The notes under the pieces are model-generated. The model saw nothing but the letters and a program-made list of their open reading frames with translations, did no database searches and was not told the DNA's origin. This document shows, piece after piece, positions 1 through 7,277 of a DNA stretch of 10,032 nt (position 1 is the stretch's first letter; the number at the start of each line of letters is the position of its first letter). Source of the DNA: Afipia sp. (GTDB lineage Bacteria; Pseudomonadota; Alphaproteobacteria; Rhizobiales; Xanthobacteraceae); contig JAGVII010000689.1 in NCBI GenBank assembly GCA_020056155.1, positions 1 through 10,032 on the forward strand, in the 5' to 3' direction. Both the position numbers and the translations under genes were made by a program.

Positions 1-72
1 ACCGCGACCGGCAAGATCAAGAAGACCGAACTGCGAGAGCAGTTTCAGAACTACAGGCTTCCTGGAACTTGA
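1..72 (+). CDS. Acyl-CoA synthetase (AMP-forming), C-terminal end only
   Basis: The window opens inside this gene; 23 residues are visible before the TGA at 70-72. They read TATGKIKKTELREQF and then QNYRLPGT. The TGKIKKTELR stretch is the conserved C-terminal segment of AMP-forming acyl-CoA ligases; its first lysine (TGK) corresponds to the lysine that contacts the acyl-adenylate in the adenylation conformation. The family activates a carboxylic acid with ATP and CoA in the cytoplasm. Chain length or substrate cannot be judged from this end. It lies 81 bases upstream of a same-strand enoyl-CoA hydratase remnant, which suggests a former degradation operon. Confidence 0.85.
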   Translation, partial: TATGKIKKTELREQFQNYRLPGT

Positions 73-153
73 CAGAGCTGATGCTTACAACGCCTGGCTT
101 CCGCCAAACAACCGACTGCGGGCGATCCGATTTGCCAGACAAGGAGATTGAGA

Positions 154-650
154 ATGAGTTCAGTGCGCTTTGAGCAACAGGCGAACATCGGCATCATCAC
201 AATTGATAATCCTCCGATTAACCTCGCCGACGACGCCCTTTTTTCGGCGTTCGAGAAGGTTCTTGATGACGTCGATGCGTCCGATGTCCGCGCGCTGCTG
301 ATGCAGGCCGCGGGCGATCACTTCGGCTGTGGCGTGAATGTGAATACCACCTTCGTCGGTGTCAGCAGCAAAGGCGCCCGCCAATTCTCGGCAAAGGACT
401 CGCGATTTGCACGCGGCTGGAAGGCCTGAACATTCCAATCGTCTGCACCGTTCAGGGACTTTGCCTCGCGGCCGCGCTCGAAATCGCGTTGCGATGTGAT
501 GTCATCGTCGCCGCCGATGACGCCAAGTTCGCGCAGGTCGAGCAGCACATCGGCGCCGCCACCTACCTTGGCGGAGCCTATCTTCTGGCCGAGCGCTGTG
601 GTCCCGCGCGCGCACGCGAGATAATGCTTGCCTCCTTATCACTCTTATAA
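154..650 (+). pseudogene. Enoyl-CoA hydratase/isomerase (crotonase), frameshifted and truncated
   Basis: Translation should start at ATG 154, with AAGGAG at 141-146 seven bases upstream; a TTG at 148 is less likely. The first frame gives a crotonase N-terminus (GIITIDNPPINLADDALFSA, then RALLMQAAGDHFGCGVNVN) but stops at TGA 427-429. The family resemblance continues in another frame from about base 390: LAICTRLEGLNIPIVCTVQG, then ALEIALRCDVIVAADDAKFA and GGAYLLAERCGPARAREIML, to TAA 648-650. A one-base deletion (or two-base insertion) near 387-396 explains this. The second part then ends abruptly after REIML, where crotonases normally continue for roughly another 80-100 residues. The segment before the core helix reads CLAAALEIA rather than the glycine-rich form usual in the family. 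As it stands the gene cannot make a full hydratase. The family hydrates enoyl-CoA in beta-oxidation-type pathways. Confidence 0.85.
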
Positions 651-660
651 TTAGAGTGAT
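638..660. promoter_or_regulatory. 23-nt near-perfect palindrome, candidate repressor operator
   Basis: The arms ATCACTCT (638-645) and AGAGTGAT (653-660) are perfect inverted complements. The 7-base AT-rich centre (TATAATT) is itself largely self-complementary, with one mismatched pair. The centre contains TATAAT (646-651), identical to a sigma-70 -10 box, but no convincing -35 element sits 16-18 bases upstream. The site lies 60 bases before the start of the uncharacterised gene at 720 and overlaps the premature stop of the crotonase remnant. Size and symmetry suit a dimeric TetR-type regulator. There is no following T-run, so a terminator is less likely. The binding protein is unknown. Confidence 0.5.
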
Positions 661-719
661 CATCCATCCAGCGGCGTCGGCGGCGCAGGACGAAATGGCG
701 TCTTCGAGAGGTCGAAAAC

Positions 720-1439
720 ATGAATGAGCTTCTAGCGCTTGCTATCGAATCGCATGGCGGCATCACACGTTGGAACAAACTGAAAGCCATCGACGGCAAC
801 ATGTCTATTACCGGTCAGCTGTGGGCGCGAAAAGGTTGGCCGGACGCTTTAAAAGAAGTTCACGTAATGGTGGATACCAAGAGTCAGCTGACACGTTATC
901 AGCCGTTTACCGCACCGAACAAGCGCAGCGTCTGTAGGCCAGACACAACGCGTATTGAGACGATCGACGGTCAGGTTCTTGAAGAACGTAACGATCCTCG
1001 GTCTGCGTTCGAAAATCATCTTCCCGAAACAGTATGGGATGCTTTGAATCTCGCCTACTTCAGCGGCTACGCCATGTGGAACTACCTTTGCTCACCTTTC
1101 ATTTTTTTGCTCCCGGGAGTGACAGTGGAGGAAATCGAGCCCCGGGACGAGAACGGCGTGCGACATCGAAGGCTCAAGGTTACATTTCCCCGCTCGATTG
1201 CAACCCATTGTCCCGAGCAGATTTTTCATATCGATCCAAACGGCCTTCTCAGCAGAATGGACTATAGCGCGGAAGTCGTTGGTGGCGTGCCAACCGCGCA
1301 TTTTATGTCCGACTACAGAGACTTCGGGGGAATAAGAATAGCGACGAAACGGCGTGCTTTTCGAAAGAATAAGGACGGAACGGCCGTACAAGATTCCGTC
1401 GGTGTCGCCATCGACATTGCCGACATCCGCCTGTCCTAA
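720..1439 (+). CDS. Uncharacterised 239-residue protein, YFSGYAMW family (copy 1)
   Basis: The ATG at 720 is preceded by a weak AGAGG at 707-711; the frame runs to TAA 1437-1439. I do not recognise a named function. Visible features are an N-terminal HGGITRW motif (about residues 13-19), a central YFSGYAMWNYL block (about 113-123), then PGVTVEEIEP, LKVTFP, and a C-terminal IATKRRAF followed by an acidic end. There is no signal peptide, membrane segment or metal-ligand cluster, so a cytoplasmic protein is likely. Alternating hydrophobic stretches suggest a mainly beta-strand, lipid- or ligand-binding fold; that is inference. A diverged homologue with the same motif order lies at 7278-7994. Third positions are more A/T-rich than in the reductase genes at 2298-4417. 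A palindrome at 638-660 may control it. The gene stands alone, between two crotonase pseudogenes. Confidence 0.75.
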   Translation: MNELLALAIESHGGITRWNKLKAIDGNMSITGQLWARKGWPDALKEVHVMVDTKSQLTRYQPFTAPNKRSVCRPDTTRIETIDGQVLEERNDPRSAFENHLPETVWDALNLAYFSGYAMWNYLCSPFIFLLPGVTVEEIEPRDENGVRHRRLKVTFPRSIATHCPEQIFHIDPNGLLSRMDYSAEVVGGVPTAHFMSDYRDFGGIRIATKRRAFRKNKDGTAVQDSVGVAIDIADIRLS

Positions 1440-1492
1440 AGAACGTTAACGGCCGTCGAAGGTCGTGTGTGCTGTATATACTGAAGGAAAGA

Positions 1493-1552
1493 ATGACCAA
1501 TGCCGGAACCGAGAACGATTTCGACATCTTCGATACGAATAGCTTACCGTGA
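1493..1552 (+). other. Possible 19-codon ORF or truncated gene start
   Basis: ATG 1493 is preceded by AAGGAAAG (1484-1491 region) at short spacing and the frame reads MTNAGTENDFDIFDTNSLP to TGA 1550-1552. The good ribosome site and an acidic N-terminus like those of several soluble enzymes suggest a lost gene start, but the remainder is not recognisable downstream. The rest of 1440-1690 holds nothing I can name. This could easily be chance. Confidence 0.15.
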
Positions 1553-1689
1553 GTTGGCGCGAAACGCTCACCTCTCTTTGCTCTTCGATTTTCCGTCCTG
1601 ACGCTGGCGGCCGTGAGCGCGAATTGCAGAGAGTCGGGCTGCTCCTGATGCGACTAGCCACTTTCCATTGAACTCAGCCAGCGACGTTA

Positions 1690-2285
1690 TCAAGTCCGGC
1701 CGGCGTCGTTCGGCGAAAGCGGAAAATTTTTCGCGTTCACTCTTGAGAAGCTCATTCAGAAGGACACCTCCCCTGTCCATTTGCGCCGGTGGCTTCGGCG
1801 GTCCGCATCAGCGCCTTGCTGCGCGATAGCCGGACGCTTCTCGAGCGAGTCTCGCGCCCTTCGCGCGCAGCCCGTATTCGCAAGACCGATGGAGACCGCG
1901 GCTTCGCCATCCACCTGCTCGCCGAAACATAATGTGCGTGCGCGCATATTCGATTCCCTCTGGCAGCAAGTGCTACGGACGCCGCTTCCGGCACCAGCGC
2001 GATGTCAAAAAAAAGCGCAATAAGCCGCGCCGTGGGTGCAACGTACATAGATCGAAGCATCGTGGCTCCGATGCCTAAGGCATTGCCTCGCACGGCGACG
2101 GTCATGGGCTTGTCGATCGCGAAATTCCGCAGAAAACTGCCGACGTGACGGGTGACGGTCGGGATAATTCGAATGTGCGGCAAAATCCGCTAGGTCGTTG
2201 CCAGCGGTTAAGCTGGCGCCCTCGACCCGAAAAATCAATGCGCGATAGCAAGATCTCTCTCCGCAGCTTTTAAAGAGCTTCGATG
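1690..2285 (-). pseudogene. Enoyl-CoA hydratase/isomerase (crotonase), heavily decayed
   Basis: Reading leftwards, crotonase signatures appear in order but in changing frames. RALIFRVEGASLTAGNDLAD starts near 2244. FLRNFAIDKPMTVAVRGNAL, GIGATML and DIALVPEAAS follow after a shift near 2160-2190. CFGEQVDGEAAVSIGLAN appears in another frame near 1930-1870. VRLSRSKALMRTAEA returns to the second frame near 1810, and FSAFAERRRPD is in a third frame near 1726-1694. The order matches a complete crotonase: oxyanion-hole loop (TAGNDL), core helix (GNALGIGATML), LVPEAAS segment, SKALM and the C-terminal FAERRRPD. The N-terminal 30-40 residues are missing. At least four frame changes rule out a working product. 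It lies just downstream of the quinone oxidoreductase on the same strand, so it was probably the last gene of that operon. Boundaries are approximate. Confidence 0.75.
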
Positions 2286-2297
2286 GCTGAACCAGAT

Positions 2298-3302
2298 CTA
2301 CGTGATCTCTGGCCAAGGCTTCAAAATGATTTTGCCAGCGCTGGCTCGCGCCGCGAGAATGCGATGCGCTTCAGCTGCCTTGCTCAAGGGCAAAATGTGC
2401 CCGATCTGGACATTGATTTTGCCGGACTTGATAAAGCCGATCAGCTTCAGCAAGCCGGCGACCGCCTGTTGCGGCCGCCATTGAAACCAGCCGCCAACGT
2501 AGTACGTGATCAACGACTGGTTCAGGCCGAGCATCGCGTAGGGATTCACCGGCTTGCGCTCGCGAGACGCAGCGCCGAACACGACGATACGCCCGAACGG
2601 CCCCATCGCCTGAATGCTCTGGGTCAGAACGTCCCCACCTGTTGCCTCAAGCACCACGTCAACGCCTTTGCCGCCGGTGAGATCGCGCACCTCTTTAACC
2701 CAATCGGGTTTGGTGTAATCGATCGCGGCATCAGCGCCGAGCTTCAAGGCGAGTTCACGCTTGGCCGGTGTGCTGGCGGCAGCGATGACCTTGCCGGCGC
2801 CGAGCAGCTTGGCAAGCTGCACCGCGTAGGTGCCGACACCGCCGCCGGCCGCCTGAACCAGAACGGTTTCGCCCGGCTGCAGTTGAGCGCAATCGGTCAA
2901 CGTTTGCAGCGCAGTCATGCCGGCCACCACGAGCGAACAAGCCTGGTCCGGTGTTAAACCGTCTGGCAGCGGAATGACTTTCGCGGCTTTGGCAACCGCA
3001 TACTGGGCGTAGCCCCCAGACCCGCCATTCTCGAGCGAGGCGAAAACTCTTGTCCCAACCGGGATGGTTGTCACGCCTTCGCCCAGAGCTTCGACCACGC
3101 CCGCAACCTCGCTGCCCGGAATAAAGGGAAGCGGCGACGGAAACGGATAAGGATCGTTGTTTCGTCTGACGACATCGGCAAAGTTGACACTCACGGATTC
3201 AACCTTGATCAGAGCCTCGCCCGCGGCAGGCGTGGGTTTCGGAGCGTCCTCGTAAACGAGGACGTCCGGGCCACCATATTCGTGCAGTTGCGCGACTTTC
3301 AT
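2298..3302 (-). CDS. NADPH:quinone oxidoreductase-like, zinc-free MDR family
   Basis: The 334-residue protein has the usual length for the quinone-reductase branch of the medium-chain dehydrogenase/reductase superfamily. The N-terminal GroES-like catalytic domain includes VNFADVVRR (about 39-47) and FIPGSEVAGVVEALGEGV (about 60-77). The Rossmann domain has the nucleotide-binding AAGGGVG at 151-157. The cysteine cluster of structural-zinc alcohol dehydrogenases is absent, as expected for quinone reductases. I prefer ATG 3302 (MKVAQLHEYGG), with GGAG eight bases upstream. A GTG at 3311 overlapping the previous stop would add three residues. The gene follows the Old Yellow Enzyme gene by 5 bases, so the two are almost certainly cotranscribed. 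The family transfers hydride from NADPH to quinones or enones in the cytoplasm; the exact substrate is not visible. Confidence 0.9.
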   Translation of the reverse strand: MKVAQLHEYGGPDVLVYEDAPKPTPAAGEALIKVESVSVNFADVVRRNNDPYPFPSPLPFIPGSEVAGVVEALGEGVTTIPVGTRVFASLENGGSGGYAQYAVAKAAKVIPLPDGLTPDQACSLVVAGMTALQTLTDCAQLQPGETVLVQAAGGGVGTYAVQLAKLLGAGKVIAAASTPAKRELALKLGADAAIDYTKPDWVKEVRDLTGGKGVDVVLEATGGDVLTQSIQAMGPFGRIVVFGAASRERKPVNPYAMLGLNQSLITYYVGGWFQWRPQQAVAGLLKLIGFIKSGKINVQIGHILPLSKAAEAHRILAARASAGKIILKPWPEIT

Positions 3303-3307
3303 CGAAC

Positions 3308-4417
3308 TCACTCCGCCGCTTCGGCCGATTCGAGGACGGGATAATCGACATAACCAACGGCATTGCCGCCATAGAAGGTCGCGCGATTGTAGGGATTGAG
3401 CGCGGCACCGAGTTGCAGACGTCGCGGCAAATCCGGGTTGGCGATGAAGTGCCGCCCGAAGGCAACGGCGTCGCCCTGCCCGGCGCGGATCGCTGCATCG
3501 GCCGACGGACCGATGAAGCCGCCGGCGAGAATCAAAGTGCCCGGCCAGAACGCGCGCAGATCATTGATCGCAAGCGGCGCTCCGGCTTCGCCGGCATCGG
3601 TGTTGCGGGATTCAATCAGGTGAACGTACGCGATGTTGAGAGGAGCGAGCCGGGTCAGGACATGGCTGTAGAGTCCGATCGGGTCCGCCTCGCCGGCATC
3701 GTTGACCACGCCGAACGGGGACAACCGGACGCCGACGCGATCGGCGCCCCAGATATCGACCAGCGCGGTCATCACTTCGATCAGCAGGCGGGTACGATTT
3801 TCGACCGAACCGCCATAAGCATCCGTGCGGTGATTGGTCTTGCTGTGGAGGAATTGCTCGATCAGATAGCCGTTTGCGCCGTGCAGCTCGACGCCGTCGA
3901 AGCCGGCGGCCAAGGCATTACGCGCGCCTTCACGATAGGCCTCGATGATTGCCGGAATTTCTCCGATATCCAGCGCGCGGGGCGTCTCGAACGGCACCAT
4001 CTGGAACGAAGGCGTGAACGCCTTGCCCGCAGGCGCAATCGCTGACGGCGCGACAGGCTGCACGCCGTCGGGCTGGAAGCTCGGATGGGAAATGCGTCCA
4101 GTGTGCCAAAGCTGCAGAAAGATGATGCCACCCTTGGCATGGACCGCATCGGTGATCTTCTTCCATCCTGCGATCTGTTCAGCGGAATGAACGCCCGGCG
4201 TTGCCGGATAGCCCTGGCCGTAAGGCGTGACCTGTGAGGCCTCGGCAATAATCAATCCGCCGGACGATGTGCGCTGTGAATAGTACTCGATCGCGAGATC
4301 TGTCGGCACATTGCCGGGGGTATCCGAGCGCATGCGGGTGAGAGGCGCCATCACGACGCGGTGCGAGAGCGTGTAGCGGCCAAGCTTGAGCGGGGCGAAG
4401 AGGTGCGCTGAACTCAT
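3308..4417 (-). CDS. Old Yellow Enzyme family ene-reductase (NemA-like)
   Basis: This 369-residue FMN flavoprotein has the full TIM-barrel length of the family. Key motifs are MAPLTR at 23-28 (the threonine tunes FMN), QLWH at 102-105 (FMN contact) and HGANGYLIEQFL starting at H179. H179 and N182 form the substrate-binding pair and Y184 sits at the usual proton-donor position. AFGRHFIANPDLPRR lies near the C-terminus. Known relatives (NemA, XenB, OYE) use NAD(P)H to reduce activated C=C bonds of enones, maleimides, quinones and some nitro compounds. The start is ATG 4417 with AAGGA about seven bases upstream. It is the first gene of a two-gene operon with the quinone oxidoreductase and is divergent from an HxlR regulator, which probably controls it. 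Wobble positions are GC-rich and no lesion is seen. The substrate cannot be assigned. Confidence 0.93.
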   Translation of the reverse strand: MSSAHLFAPLKLGRYTLSHRVVMAPLTRMRSDTPGNVPTDLAIEYYSQRTSSGGLIIAEASQVTPYGQGYPATPGVHSAEQIAGWKKITDAVHAKGGIIFLQLWHTGRISHPSFQPDGVQPVAPSAIAPAGKAFTPSFQMVPFETPRALDIGEIPAIIEAYREGARNALAAGFDGVELHGANGYLIEQFLHSKTNHRTDAYGGSVENRTRLLIEVMTALVDIWGADRVGVRLSPFGVVNDAGEADPIGLYSHVLTRLAPLNIAYVHLIESRNTDAGEAGAPLAINDLRAFWPGTLILAGGFIGPSADAAIRAGQGDAVAFGRHFIANPDLPRRLQLGAALNPYNRATFYGGNAVGYVDYPVLESAEAAE

Positions 4418-4472
4418 GGGTCATCCTTGGGTTGAGAACGAGCAGGACTCCCGCAGGATGCGCCCCTCATTC

Positions 4473-4491
4473 TGGTTTAACTTTAAAACCA
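4473..4491. promoter_or_regulatory. Candidate HxlR operator, site 1
   Basis: The site is an imperfect palindrome with arms TGGTTT and AAACCA; the core is GGTTTAACTTTAAAACC (4474-4490). A second copy lies 39 bases to the right. It is in the divergent region between the Old Yellow Enzyme and HxlR genes, 56 bases from the ATG at 4417, where a repressor would overlap the reductase promoter. Binding by the neighbouring HxlR protein is inferred from position and symmetry. Confidence 0.55.
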
Positions 4492-4512
4492 CATGGACAA
4501 CATGCTGGAATT

Positions 4513-4529
4513 GGTTTAAGTTTGCAACC
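4513..4529. promoter_or_regulatory. Candidate HxlR operator, site 2
   Basis: GGTTTAAGTTTGCAACC matches site 1 at 14 of 17 positions; the consensus is GGTTTAASTTTRMAACC, with dyad arms GGTT and AACC. It lies 46 bases before the proposed GTG start of the HxlR gene, so the regulator may also control itself. The two sites are 39 bases apart centre to centre. Confidence 0.5.
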
Positions 4530-4575
4530 GATATTTCGATCGACCCGCTCGGCGAGGTCGCAGACGAGGAATGCA

Positions 4576-5058
4576 GTGAAGGGCAAGCGGACTGACCTTG
4601 ACGTCAAACCCTGTGCGATTGCGCGATCGCTCGGCGCGATAGGCGACTGGTGGTCGCTCCTGATCATCCGCGATGCGTTGGCTGGAAAACGGCGCTTCGG
4701 TGAATTTCAGAAAAGCCTTGGGATGGCAAAAAACATTTTGTCCGTCCGGCTACAAAAACTTGTCGAGCGCGGAGTCCTTGCCACTGCTCCGGCTTCGAAC
4801 GGTACAGCTTACAAGGAATATGTCCTGACGCCCAAAGGGGAGAAGCTTTACCTCGTTGTGGTTGCTCTCTGGCAATGGGGTGAAGAATTCTGCTTCGCAC
4901 CAGGCGAACTTACCTACGATATGGTCGACAAGGACACGCATAAGCCTTTTCAGCCGCTCGAACTCAAAGCACAAAATGGACGCGTGCTTGGATCGATGGA
5001 TATGCGGCCTTGGCCGCGTATGGCTTCGAAAAAGAGCAGAATATCATCAAGCCGATAG
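4576..5058 (+). CDS. HxlR-family winged-helix transcriptional regulator
   Basis: The protein shows the HxlR domain almost end to end: CAIARSLGAIGDWWSLLIIR near the N-terminus, then RRFGEFQKSLGMAKNILSVR (recognition region), LQKLVERGVL, and the wing YVLTPKGEKL. I place the start at GTG 4576, with GAGGA at 4566-4570; this gives 160 residues, normal for the family. An upstream in-frame TTG at 4432 would add 48 residues unlike any HxlR N-terminus and would run through both candidate operators. Cys13 sits at the position where many HxlR members carry a cysteine, some of which are redox or electrophile sensors (YodB, HypR). The C-terminal lysine/serine-rich tail is unremarkable. It is divergent from the reductase operon, which is its likely target; quinone or electrophile sensing is an inference from that neighbourhood. 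Confidence 0.88.
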   Translation: MKGKRTDLDVKPCAIARSLGAIGDWWSLLIIRDALAGKRRFGEFQKSLGMAKNILSVRLQKLVERGVLATAPASNGTAYKEYVLTPKGEKLYLVVVALWQWGEEFCFAPGELTYDMVDKDTHKPFQPLELKAQNGRVLGSMDMRPWPRMASKKSRISSSR

Positions 5059-5269
5059 TGCGCGTCGTGCGGCTTTAACGCCGTGCGCCAGGAAACATCT
5101 AGCGCTTAAACTGGTCGCCACTTGAGATCGATGTGGCTCCGCGCTCTCAGCTGCCGCTGATCATTTATCGCTCCCGCCGGGGAGCCTGCGAATTACCGAT
5201 ACCGGCTCCGCGAGTTCTAAATCAGCAGAACCATCGCAGATTAGGAGGCGTATGTAATTCACCTCGATT

Positions 5270-7059
5270 TCAAAAAGCCTCCATCGGAAGCTCCAGCGAC
5301 ACCTTGGAGCCTTCCCGGACACGTTTCAGGAGGATTGCAGTCTCTGGCAATGAGTTCTGCGCAAAGAAGGTGCCCACAACCAATTTGTTGCGGAAGTATT
5401 CGGTCTCGGCACCATTAACGAGTTTTCCGTACGCGGCGCTGGTCATTTGCGCCCACATATATCCTAGGGCTACCAAACCAAACAGATGCAAGTAGTCCGT
5501 TGAGGCCGCTGCTGTGCGCTCCGGTTGAGACCGAGTGCCGGTCAAAAGCCAAGTCGTTGCAAGATCGAGATGGTTGAGGGATTCGCGGAGAGAGGTAAGG
5601 ATTGGCGCCAGATACTCAGCAGCACTACCGGCCTCAAGGAATTCCCCGATCTCTCGAATAAATTGCGCTACGACGTGCCCGCCGTCTTTGGGCAGCTTGC
5701 GGCTGACGAGATCGAGCGCCTGGATCCCATTCGCGCCCTCATAGAGCATGGCAATTCGGGAATCGCGGACGAATTGTTCGACCCCTGTTTCAACGATGTA
5801 ACCGTGACCTCCAAATATCTGCTGGGCCGCGACGGTATTGGCAAAACCTCTGTCTGATAAGAAACCTTTAATAACGGGCGTCAACAGACTGAGATAATCA
5901 TCGGCTCGCGTGCGCTCACCGATGGTATCGGCGCATTCCGCCATGTCACCCTTTAGCGCGGCCCAAATCGTAAATGCCCTAGCGGCCTCGTTGAATGCCC
6001 GGATGCTTAGCAACGTGCGACGCACATCGGGATGCACGATGATCGGATCCGCGGGGCGATCAGGTGCAATTGCGCCGGATAGCGCACGACCCTGCAAGCG
6101 CTCTTTTGCATACGCGGCAGCGTTTTGATACGCGATTTCGGATTGTGCGAGACCTAGTGTTCCGACAGCAAGCCTTGCCTCGTTCATCATGACGAACATG
6201 GCCTGCATTCCCTTGTGTTCTTCTCCTACCAACCAGCCAGTGGCGTCTGAGTAATTGAGAACACAGGTTGCGCTACCGCGTATCCCCATCTTGTGCTCGA
6301 TCGATCCGCAATGCACGTGATTTGGCCCACCGAGAGACCCGTCATCGTTGACGAGAGTTTTCGGTACGACAAACAACGACACACCCTTAATCCCCGGAGG
6401 GCCTCCATCAATTTTTGCAAGCACAAGGTGGATTATGTTTTCCGTCATATCCTGATCGCCACCGGATATGAAAATTTTCGCGCCACTAATCTTGTAACTT
6501 CCATCTGCTTGCAGTGACGCACGCGTCCGCATCATTCCAAGATCGGTCCCAGCGTGCGGCTCGGTGAGGTCCATTGTGCCGGACCACTTGCCGGCAATCA
6601 TGTTGGGGATGTATTTTTTCTTCTGCACTTCGGTACCATGTGCAACCAAAACGGAAATCACGCCGCGGGTGAGTTCCTGGTACATGGCAAGCGCCATATT
6701 GCCGAAGACGTGAACTCGACCACCACTTGTCCCAACGACAAAGGCAAACCGTGACCACCATATTCTTGCGGTATCGTAAGGCCTATCCAGCCACCCTCCC
6801 CAATCTGCCGAAACGCCTCCTTGAAACCCCTAGGACCTTGCACGTGGCCGTCCGGCATCCATACGCAACCTTCCCGATCACCACTGCTGTTCAACGGATG
6901 AAGCACCTCCTCGCAAATGCTCGCGGCTTCGTTGATGATTGCCATCCTCACGTCGGGCGGAGCATCACTGAATTTTGGAAGGTTGTCGTAGCGATCGACC
7001 TGAAAAACATCGTTGAGCAGAAACTTCACTTCGTCTACCGGGGCTCGATACGAGGTCAT
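5270..7059 (-). pseudogene. Acyl-CoA dehydrogenase, DmdC-like, split by one frameshift
   Basis: Two frames together make one 596-residue-class acyl-CoA dehydrogenase. The first runs from ATG 7059 (ribosome site AGGAAG): MTSYRAPVDEVKFLLNDVF is the typical N-terminal extension of this subfamily, followed by GWIGLTIPQEYGGHGLPLS. It then leaves the family after SSA near 6700 and would stop at 6658. The rest continues from 6703 in another frame: NMALAMYQELTRG, then MDLTEPHAGTDLG, GSYKISGAKIFISGG, SIEHKMGIRGSA, GGHGYIVETGVEQFVRDSRI, and YEGANGIQ with the catalytic-base glutamate (about residue 441 when rebuilt). A single missing base at about 6698-6703 (SSA|NMA) accounts for the break, and no other stop occurs through the C-terminal domain to TGA 5270. 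Relatives such as DmdC and FadE5-like enzymes oxidise acyl-CoA with FAD. The lesion may be a recent mutation or a sequence error. The 218 bases upstream (7060-7277) hold no gene I can identify. Confidence 0.88.
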
Positions 7060-7277
7060 ACGTCTTCCTTTGCTGCTCGCAGCGCGAGCCATTCAATCAA
7101 CGAGATCGGGAACCAACCCGAACGGCTGTTCAATCATTCCCAAATAAGCGCTACAGAGCGTATCGCCTGCCATCCGTCGCCAGAAAGTAAACTCTCGCCG
7201 ATTCATTAAATCGTGAGGCATTCAACCCTCGCTGAAGCTGCACATTCCAGCTATCGAATACATCTCATCATGACAAA

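Noticed and set aside
721..1758. 13-base inverted repeat TGAATGAGCTTCT (721-733) and its complement (1746-1758) flanking the first unknown gene
   Set aside because: A perfect 13-base match is expected about once by chance in a window this size, and one copy is inside coding sequence and the other in a decayed crotonase; no target duplication or transposase is nearby.
1752..2183. 143-codon - strand frame as a separate gene
   Set aside because: Only its first part carries crotonase motifs; the rest runs off-frame into unrelated residues while the family motifs move to neighbouring frames, so it is part of the pseudogene.
2283..2957. Long open frame on the + strand (224 codons)
   Set aside because: It lies wholly opposite the quinone oxidoreductase, whose motifs and ribosome site are clear; the + frame gives no recognisable protein and results from GC-rich codon bias.
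3303..3311. GTG 3311 as start of the quinone oxidoreductase
   Set aside because: It overlaps the upstream stop in a coupling-type arrangement, so it is possible, but ATG 3302 has a GGAG at good distance and gives the usual MKV start of the family.
3413..4045. Long open frame on the + strand (210 codons)
   Set aside because: It is antisense to the Old Yellow Enzyme gene and has no family signature; the enzyme on the other strand has all its active-site motifs.
4432..4575. 48-codon N-terminal extension of the HxlR gene from TTG 4432
   Set aside because: The extension is unlike HxlR N-termini, spans both palindromic sites and has a poorer start than GTG 4576 with GAGGA.
5059..5269. Possible terminator or gene remnant between the convergent HxlR and acyl-CoA dehydrogenase genes
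   Set aside because: Only short imperfect inverted repeats near 5060-5095 without T-runs are visible, and no frame shows a recognisable protein.
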